Position numbers and translations under genes: made by a program. Of a stretch of 27,993 nt of DNA, positions 22,752 through 27,993 are shown piece by piece. Positions within the stretch are counted from its first letter, which is position 1, and each line of letters starts with the position of its first letter. Where the stretch lies: positions 1-27,993 of the IMG/VR virus record IMGVR_UViG_3300025138_000259. One strand, 5' to 3'. The notes beneath the pieces were generated by a model. The model saw nothing but the letters and a program-made list of their open reading frames with translations, was not told the DNA's origin and did no database searches. Source of the stretch: a virus.

Positions 22752-23926
22752 TAAACTTCTCCTTTCTCTCTAACTTTTATGATTGGATCACCTAAACTAC
22801 GTATTAAGAAATTTTTAGTTTCCTTATTTAAACCTACAAATGAAAGTTTAACATTATATGCATCTGGTATAATCGAATTAATTTTTGTTCTGTCTCCTAA
22901 AGATTCATTATTACCTACATCTCCAAAACTAGGTATATCAATTGCCATTGTTCTTCTGTTACCAATAAAATCTACCTGTATCTTAGATATATAGCTATAT
23001 GGCATATAGGCCATACCTTCGATATAAAATTCGTAAATAACTGGTAGTTCTAATAAATTTCTATTAACTCTTCCTGGCTTATTTTGATATATTAGACCAA
23101 ATATAAGTTGCCAATTTCTTTTAATATCATCATAAGAACCTGTATTAAGTAAAGGAAATGTTATATCAAAAGTTCTACCATCTTGACCAAACTGATATTG
23201 TTTACTTTGTTCAACATATACACCAGGTTTATCCATGAAAGCTAACCCACGCACTGCATCGAAACCTGTTTGTAAGACTTCGGATATAGTATCTAACCCT
23301 GCTAACTTTTGAGAATCTTCAGAGAATGTATTGTTTGCCCCGAGATAATTATCACTTAAGTAAGGTAGATAATATTTAAACCCGGTATCTTCAGTATAAT
23401 ATAACCCATTATATGGTTTAAGTATATTATCTACTTGATTAGCATTAGTTAAAAACCTCGCAGCCTTATCTTTAAGTCCGTTAACCGCTGAACCTGCCTT
23501 TTCAGCTCCCTTAATTAATGCATCTTTTACCCCAGGAAATGAAACCCCTGTAGATTCTAACTTGTCAAAAACATTTAGTTGTTCTGAACCTACTTGAACA
23601 TTACCAGATTTAACTCTATCAGCTCCTGTTTCTATTACATCTGCCCCGGCTAAAATACCATAAAAGAAATTAGCTAAAGTTGAGTTAGTTAATAATCTTT
23701 TTTCTTTTATATATGCTGCTGGTATATCTTGTCTAGACGATTTTGGACTTTTTGTCCAAGGAAAATCACTTATCACATCTATTGGATCTGTAGAGCTATT
23801 ATTAATTTTACCATATATTCTACCATCCCCTGTATAACTGAAAGGATCAACAGTATTTGCAGTACCTCTTGTTAAAATAGGAAGTATTTTTTCGTCGTCA
23901 AATGTAAAACTGTATAGATCAGGCAT
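22751..23926 (-). CDS. Baseplate tail-tube cap protein, gp48-like
   Basis: 391 residues (T4 gp48 364, gp54 320). The N-terminal third is Ser/Asp-rich with KSPKSSRQDIPAAYIKEKR. The C-terminal section (about 250-385) carries PGVYVEQSKQYQFGQDGRTF, DITFPLLNTG, WQLIFGLIYQNKPGRVNR, YFY-type strands (YEFYIEGMAYMPYSYISKIQ, VDFIGNRR) and IPDAYNVKLSFVGLNKETKN, the 'IPDAYxVxLxFxxLxxExxNF' ending characteristic of tube-cap and tube-initiator proteins that share the tail-tube fold. It would sit on the hub and template tube and sheath growth. gp48 versus gp54 cannot be settled by eye; the partial gene at 27306 looks more like the initiator. Late-type motif ATTAAATA ends 6 nt before the ATG. Confidence 0.72.
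   Translation of the reverse strand: MPDLYSFTFDDEKILPILTRGTANTVDPFSYTGDGRIYGKINNSSTDPIDVISDFPWTKSPKSSRQDIPAAYIKEKRLLTNSTLANFFYGILAGADVIETGADRVKSGNVQVGSEQLNVFDKLESTGVSFPGVKDALIKGAEKAGSAVNGLKDKAARFLTNANQVDNILKPYNGLYYTEDTGFKYYLPYLSDNYLGANNTFSEDSQKLAGLDTISEVLQTGFDAVRGLAFMDKPGVYVEQSKQYQFGQDGRTFDITFPLLNTGSYDDIKRNWQLIFGLIYQNKPGRVNRNLLELPVIYEFYIEGMAYMPYSYISKIQVDFIGNRRTMAIDIPSFGDVGNNESLGDRTKINSIIPDAYNVKLSFVGLNKETKNFLIRSLGDPIIKVREKGEV
22759..22765 (-). promoter_or_regulatory. Shine-Dalgarno for the gp53-like gene
   Basis: AAAGGAG, 7 nt before the ATG at 22751, inside the last codons of the tube-cap gene; another coupled start that has a clear ribosome-binding site. Confidence 0.75.
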
Positions 23927-23932
23927 TATAAA

Positions 23933-23940
23933 TATTTAAT
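23933..23940 (-). promoter_or_regulatory. Late-promoter-like motif ATTAAATA before the tube-cap gene
   Basis: One mismatch to NATAAATA, in a 38-nt gap, ending 6 nt before the ATG at 23926. No Shine-Dalgarno. Confidence 0.45.
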
Positions 23941-23964
23941 GTTAGTGGAAAACTATGGTAAAAT

Positions 23965-25761
23965 TTAATACCCCATTTGTAAAGATCTAAAAGCATCTCC
24001 ACTTTGGTTAAAATTCTTTAATTCATTTGATTGAGGGGCTGGTGAGGGTGAAACTGAACCTGTTTTTTCTAATATTTGTCTTAGTAATATATTTTGTTCA
24101 TGCATTAATTTTAAGGCATCATATTCTACATCTATCAACTTACTTAACATTTTAGGTGTCTTATTTAACGCTTTTCCTAAAGGACCACCATCTTTCATTG
24201 CGTATAAAGTATCTTGAGAATCCGGTATTACAACTTCCCCTTGTTTCGTAATAATACCGTCCTCTATATTTTTGGTGATCGCACCCGGGCGGTCAGGTGC
24301 AATGCGGGGTAACCCTCGTGCGGCAATCTCTTCTGCTGCTGACATACCTGCGTATTCACCGTAAATTTCCTTAGTGTTTGCATCTCGAGCTGCGTTTATC
24401 GCTTCCATATCGTCTTCGACCGGTCCTAAATTTATCCCTAATGCCTCAGCTACTCTACTTCTTACACTAAACCCAAAAAGCTGATCAGGTAAGAAACTTA
24501 ACATTTTCTTTAATAATTTATCCTTTATCGGCCCGAAGAAATCTTTCATTTTACCGAATGCATCTTTATAACCAGCTTCTGTTCTTCCTCCAGCTTCTTC
24601 ATCATATTGACCGAAAAAGAAGTCTCCGATAGCTGCTAATACTGGCATACCATTTCTACCAATTTGACTTAAACCTCCTTTAAAGTCACCACCAAACACT
24701 TTAACTATACCTTCGTAAATACCTATAAAATTTTTCATAGGAAATTTATCTTTAATAGGTGCAATCAAAGTACTTATAAAATCCTTACCTTTTCCTGCTA
24801 AACTACTAATTTTTGAACCTATACCAGATGACATATCATCAACCGACCCTTCACCACCAAGAAATAAATTATTAAATAAGTTCAGTACATCAAAGATTGG
24901 AAAAGCTGTAACCATTTTACTAATACCTGATGAAATATTACCTGAGAATATTTCTTCAACACCAGTACCTAATGCTATAAAATTTCTTAAAGGAAATACA
25001 CCCTTCATTTTTTCGAATATTTTACCCATAAAATCTTTTAAAGTTCTTGATTTAGCCTCTCCGAGAGTTTCGCCTTCTTGTTGTTCAGTGTTAGCACTTA
25101 ACATGGCACTTAAAACATCTATACCTATTTGTAACGGTAACACGAACGGTTGTGCACCAGGTACAAAATATAGTAAACCAGTCAAACCACTAACCAAATC
25201 AAACATACCACCGACATAATCATCATTTTGAAATGCAGAATATGCAAAGCCGAAACTTATTAATGATCCTATAAGTGGTATTTTTTTAAGTAAAGGTTTC
25301 ATTAAAGTACCTAAACCTTTAGCTGCTAATTTTAAACCTGCGACTAAACCACCTTTACCTATAGCTTGGAGAGTGTCTTGTATACCAGAACCACCATCAG
25401 CAAAAATACCACCGACTAAAGCACCAAGACCACCGAGTATTAACATCGCAGGTCCAAGTAGTTTCTTTATAAAGTCAAAACCACCTGAAATTATTCCTCC
25501 TTTTTCTTCACCTGCTTCACCAGGGCCTAGTACGGCTAAATCTTTTTCAGCATTTCTACCAAAATCAGTAACTATAACAGGTGTAACTTCTTTAACTAAC
25601 TTTTCCTTTTTCTTAGGTTCAGTTTGGAATAGTTTACCACCACCTTTACTTGCACCTATAGTCTTACCGATAGCTGATTCTAAGGTTTTTAACCTGTTAT
25701 CAGTATCGACTGAGACCTTTGAAATTATTCCGAGTGCTTCCCCTATTGTAGCTTCTGCCAT
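23965..25761 (-). CDS. Tape-measure / hub-length protein candidate (598 aa)
   Basis: The frame also offers a TTG at 25764, but the ATG at 25761 is the natural start. After a helical N-terminus there is a hydrophobic Gly-rich helix (residues about 100-122, LGPAMLILGGLGALVGGIFA) of the sort common in tail tape-measure proteins. Three related repeats of about 28 residues start at 161, 256 and 340 (IPLIGSLISF; FPLRNFIALG; FPMKNFIGIY), each followed by a short acidic/Asn turn and a GG or SG. Near the C-terminus GIITKQGEVVIPDS and a terminal amphipathic helix resemble the ends of other tape-measure proteins. T4 gp29 is 590 residues and likewise lies beside gp48/gp54. Membrane contact during DNA ejection is plausible. 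Confidence 0.68.
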   Translation of the reverse strand: MAEATIGEALGIISKVSVDTDNRLKTLESAIGKTIGASKGGGKLFQTEPKKKEKLVKEVTPVIVTDFGRNAEKDLAVLGPGEAGEEKGGIISGGFDFIKKLLGPAMLILGGLGALVGGIFADGGSGIQDTLQAIGKGGLVAGLKLAAKGLGTLMKPLLKKIPLIGSLISFGFAYSAFQNDDYVGGMFDLVSGLTGLLYFVPGAQPFVLPLQIGIDVLSAMLSANTEQQEGETLGEAKSRTLKDFMGKIFEKMKGVFPLRNFIALGTGVEEIFSGNISSGISKMVTAFPIFDVLNLFNNLFLGGEGSVDDMSSGIGSKISSLAGKGKDFISTLIAPIKDKFPMKNFIGIYEGIVKVFGGDFKGGLSQIGRNGMPVLAAIGDFFFGQYDEEAGGRTEAGYKDAFGKMKDFFGPIKDKLLKKMLSFLPDQLFGFSVRSRVAEALGINLGPVEDDMEAINAARDANTKEIYGEYAGMSAAEEIAARGLPRIAPDRPGAITKNIEDGIITKQGEVVIPDSQDTLYAMKDGGPLGKALNKTPKMLSKLIDVEYDALKLMHEQNILLRQILEKTGSVSPSPAPQSNELKNFNQSGDAFRSLQMGY

Positions 25762-25767
25762 CAATAT

Positions 25768-25775
25768 TATTTAGG
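25768..25775 (-). promoter_or_regulatory. Late-promoter-like motif CCTAAATA
   Basis: TAAATA core with C at position 2; ends 6 nt before the ATG at 25761, in the 18-nt gap after the gp26-like gene. No Shine-Dalgarno. Confidence 0.35.
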
Positions 25776-25779
25776 GTAA

Positions 25780-26520
25780 CTATTGTACTATAAAGAAGTC
25801 TGCAGTTATATTAATATTTGTATCAGTCTTCGGTATTTTACTTAAATTTAATTCTAAATCCCTAACTTCATTGATATACTTTAGTATATCCTTTAATTCA
25901 TATGTATTAATTTCATTAATGAATTTCAATGAATTATCTAAATCATCCTGTATATTAATAGTTGTTTCACCGAAATTAATTTCTTCGATAAATTTGAGCA
26001 TTTCATATACATATAAATCACTTATTAAAAGGTTAATAACCCCATCATCAAGTTTTTTATTTTTATATTTTTTAAGTAAAATTTTATTAATTTTATTATC
26101 AATTTCTAAATTAGGACTTTTAAGTTTAAAAGTGAAATTTTCAGTAACTACTTCTTTTGCTTCTATTACTATTTCTTCTTTATTTTTTTCGATAACCTCT
26201 GAAATATTGTATGTATTACTATCCTCATCCTTATATTCATTTGAAATCTTCTGTCTAAGAGAAAGTGATATATTGACTCTATCTAATGTATTTAGATCTT
26301 TAATATCACCTATAAAATTCTCTTTAATTATATTAAAAAAAGTTACGTTAAAGAATAGAACAGATAAACTAGACGAAAAACCATTTTCAATAATAGATTT
26401 TTGTTGTTTCAAAGATAACGGAGAAATTTGTAACTCTTTGTTATTCGAAGGAGAGAAGAAATTTAAATTTTTCCTTAAATTTTTAATTTCATTTAAAACG
26501 GTTTTAAAATTATCAGACAT
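25780..26520 (-). CDS. 26: Baseplate hub subunit gp26-like
   Basis: 246 residues (T4 gp26 is 208). Residues 32-95 carry the family signature: ISPLSLKQQKSIIENGFSSS, a hydrophobic VLFFNVTFFNIIKEN stretch, then LNTLDRVNISLSLRQKIS, matching the T4-type 'PLSvkQQK ... fn.ii..n ... ld..li.LrlR' layout. The C-terminal half is helical (VINLLISDLYVYEMLKFIEE, DLDNSLKFINEIN) and Lys/Asn-rich. In T4, gp26 is needed for assembly of the baseplate hub. It lies between a tape-measure candidate and another hub-assembly-like gene. The start has no Shine-Dalgarno; a TAAATA core overlapping the previous stop ends 9 nt before the ATG. Confidence 0.75.
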   Translation of the reverse strand: MSDNFKTVLNEIKNLRKNLNFFSPSNNKELQISPLSLKQQKSIIENGFSSSLSVLFFNVTFFNIIKENFIGDIKDLNTLDRVNISLSLRQKISNEYKDEDSNTYNISEVIEKNKEEIVIEAKEVVTENFTFKLKSPNLEIDNKINKILLKKYKNKKLDDGVINLLISDLYVYEMLKFIEEINFGETTINIQDDLDNSLKFINEINTYELKDILKYINEVRDLELNLSKIPKTDTNINITADFFIVQ

Positions 26521-26529
26521 ATGTATATA

Positions 26530-26537
26530 TATTTACT
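26530..26537 (-). promoter_or_regulatory. Late-promoter-like motif AGTAAATA
   Basis: TAAATA core with G at position 2; overlaps the stop of the upstream gene (26533-26535) and ends 9 nt before the ATG at 26520. Confidence 0.3.
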
Positions 26538-27306
26538 GCTGGTTTAAATTTATACCAGTCGAGGATGAAGATTCTTTTTGAGCATTAAATTCCTTTACTA
26601 TTTTATTATAAAATATCTTCAACTCTGTAAAACTGTAATTTTTAAAATCAGCTGTATTTAAATTTAACTGCTTTATTAAAATATATTCAAAATCATAAAG
26701 GTTTTCTAATGAAGTGTTAAAAATATTTTTTAAAAAATATAAAACATCTCCATTATAAACTGATAGCTTTGTATCTAATACTTGAATAGTACTTTTTGTT
26801 AAATAATTACCGCAATCCGTAACAATTTGGGAAAAATTTAAATCGGGAATATTATCCAATATTTCTTCCTTTTGATTCAAGGTAAAATTACTAAAGTCTA
26901 TTTTTTTACCATTTAAATTAATGCTTTTTAAATTTTTATATAACTCATTAGTTAAATCTGATATAAAAAAAGTATCAAAATTTTTGAAAGCTAAATTTTC
27001 TGATGTTAAATCCCTTTCTTCTATATGGGTATTTTCTATTATATGTTGGGTATTTAGTTTATAGTTTTTATCATTATAAATTAGATCTACATCTTCTCCT
27101 AAAATTAATGATCTGATATGTAACAAACATTTTAATTTATCAAAAGCTGTAGGTTTTTTTTCAGTAAAAACATTATCCTTGTATAATTTCTCAAATATTT
27201 TATTTAAAACTTGTAGATCATCAGTTAAAAATGATTTAACCAAATTTTTATATTCAAAATAACTTAGTTCGGTTATTTTGTAATCATCAAAGTAATATGA
27301 GTTCAT
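26533..27306 (-). CDS. Baseplate hub assembly-like protein (gp51/gp26 type, 257 aa)
   Basis: Not firmly recognised. It has the size of T4 gp51 (249) and the same build as the neighbouring gp26-like protein: an FDKLKCLLHIRSLILGEDVD segment at about residues 59-78 comparable to the LDRVNISLSLRQ part of gp26, then a charged linker, and a helical C-terminus with DVLYFLKNIFNTSLENLYDF and EYILIKQLNLNTADFK. The Ser-rich tail (ESSSSTGINLNQQ) looks disordered. It starts with a TAATG overlap on the tube protein gene and has no Shine-Dalgarno. A role in hub assembly is inferred from context and from the resemblance to gp26. Confidence 0.6.
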   Translation of the reverse strand: MNSYYFDDYKITELSYFEYKNLVKSFLTDDLQVLNKIFEKLYKDNVFTEKKPTAFDKLKCLLHIRSLILGEDVDLIYNDKNYKLNTQHIIENTHIEERDLTSENLAFKNFDTFFISDLTNELYKNLKSINLNGKKIDFSNFTLNQKEEILDNIPDLNFSQIVTDCGNYLTKSTIQVLDTKLSVYNGDVLYFLKNIFNTSLENLYDFEYILIKQLNLNTADFKNYSFTELKIFYNKIVKEFNAQKESSSSTGINLNQQ

Positions 27307-27992
27307 TAATAAAAGGGATTTATATTTTTTAACATCTCATTAACGCTGAGATATAGATTACTACTTATTTCATATTTGTCAAATGTCCAAGTTGTGTTAA
27401 AATTCTTTACACCTTCATCTTCACTATTAGAATAATCTCTATTAGAAATAGATGTTGGAACGCAATTATAAAATCTCCATGTTTTTCTAGGTATTTGAGA
27501 TAAACCTTCTTTACTACGTGTATACTGGACAATGGTTAAATTCGTTTTTGGGTCTTTTAAACGTTCAGCCTCATCTTCAGGGTTTCTTGCTACTAAACCG
27601 TAGTGAGATGCCATAATAACCCATGGTCTTATAACAAAGTCTACAAATGATGTATTAGTTTCCCGTAAACTTAAATTAAAATTACCAAAATTACCTCTAT
27701 TTTTTAATACAGAACCAGCTATAAAACCTCTATTATTAGGTATTGTGGCCTTATCTGCTATTACCGAATCGTCTGGTATACTAAACTGATTAGCAAATAT
27801 ACAACCTACCATACCTTGGTTTTTAAAATTAGTGGTAGTTACTTTAGGTAAATTAATATCAAATCCGGTTGAATTAACTACCGGTTCTAAATTACGTAGT
27901 ACTTGGGTTGTTAAACCTGCTGGAAAGTTATCAATTAAAACTATAAATTGAGTGTTCAACGGTATAGAAGTACTCCATTGACTTAAACTGTT
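27306..27992 (-). CDS. Tail-tube-fold baseplate protein, gp54/gp19-like (5' partial)
   Basis: The frame stays open to the window edge (NSLSQWSTSIPLNTQF continues upstream of the TTG at 27959), so the start is outside; 228 residues are seen. The core reads FVDFVIRPWVIMASHYGLVA (about 114-133), a linker, NLTIVQYTRSKEG, TWRFYNCVPTSISNRDYSNS and FNTTWTFDKYEIS. The order 'RPW...H.G ... I.YT.. ... k.W.F.n..P..i....y......v....v.ftfd.Y' is that of tube proteins: T4 gp19 and the baseplate tube initiator gp54. The length and place next to hub genes favour the initiator. The C-terminus is LYLSVNEMLKNINPFY. Next gene coupled by TAATG. Confidence 0.72.
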   Translation of the reverse strand, partial: NSLSQWSTSIPLNTQFIVLIDNFPAGLTTQVLRNLEPVVNSTGFDINLPKVTTTNFKNQGMVGCIFANQFSIPDDSVIADKATIPNNRGFIAGSVLKNRGNFGNFNLSLRETNTSFVDFVIRPWVIMASHYGLVARNPEDEAERLKDPKTNLTIVQYTRSKEGLSQIPRKTWRFYNCVPTSISNRDYSNSEDEGVKNFNTTWTFDKYEISSNLYLSVNEMLKNINPFY

Positions 27993-27993
27993 T

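Noticed and set aside
25762-25764. TTG start for the tape-measure candidate
   Set aside because: An ATG follows immediately at 25761, so the TTG is unnecessary.
25871-26581. 236-codon plus-strand frame opposite the gp26-like gene
   Set aside because: Ser/Leu/Ile-rich low-complexity antisense of a Lys/Asn/Glu-rich gene; the minus strand has the family signature.
27957-27959. TTG as start of the tube-like protein at the right edge
   Set aside because: The frame remains open to the edge with plausible protein sequence, so the gene is cut by the window.
1-27993. Possible tRNA genes, CRISPR repeats, insertion sequences or integrase/attachment sites
   Set aside because: No cloverleaf candidates, regular repeat-spacer arrays, transposase motifs or long direct repeats were seen by eye; gaps between genes are too short for most of these.

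Overview
The window is a very AT-rich, almost gap-free stretch of a T4-like (myovirus) phage genome. The evidence is a set of contractile-tail baseplate proteins (relatives of T4 gp25, gp6, gp53, gp26, gp27 and the tube-cap/tube-initiator proteins), a T4 gp44-type clamp-loader ATPase, a phage dUTPase and T4-type late promoter motifs. The strong A/T bias, the S74-type fibres and the PKD modules fit a marine phage of a low-GC host; a SAR11 (Pelagibacter) phage is plausible but not proven. There are no tRNAs, CRISPR arrays or insertion sequences, and no gene-free stretch longer than about 100 bases. Both window edges cut genes: a spike protein on the left and a tube-like baseplate protein on the right.

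Layout. (1) 2-7161, plus strand: C-terminal part of a gp5-like central spike, a 915-aa structural protein ending in a PKD-like fold, gp25, gp6-like wedge protein and a small PKD protein. (2) 7168-16441, minus strand: two tandem tail fibres with self-cleaving S74 chaperone domains, then three large, poorly recognised virion proteins of 664, 1345 and 491 aa, one with a beta-propeller-like section. (3) 16511-17372 plus and 17375-17812 minus: three small proteins whose first ten residues look like T4 capsid-targeting sequences, so they are candidate internal head proteins. (4) 17825-19425, minus: a nucleotide/replication operon, dUTPase - 52-aa basic protein - 35-aa basic protein - clamp loader, read from a sigma70-like promoter. 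(5) 19485-19943, plus: a helical protein, possibly the small terminase subunit. (6) 19940-27992, minus: the hub and tube-initiation cluster (unknown 291 aa, gp27-like hub, gp53-like, tube cap, tape-measure candidate, gp26-like, a second hub-assembly-like protein, gp54/gp19-like tube protein).

How it works together. Most of the genes build the baseplate, tail-tube start and host-contact fibres. All 12 gene starts of late type that follow their own intergenic gap carry a TAAATA core (T4 late promoter type NATAAATA) only 4-10 nt before the ATG and have no Shine-Dalgarno sequence. Downstream genes of the same units use TAATG stop-start overlaps and in some cases a clear Shine-Dalgarno. This suggests late mRNAs with extremely short or no leaders. 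The dUTPase/clamp-loader unit differs in having a sigma70-like promoter, overlapped by a 20-bp perfect palindrome that also touches the divergent late promoter. The most interesting leads are the candidate injected internal proteins (16511-17812), the leaderless-type late initiation and the palindromic divergent control region at 19426-19484.
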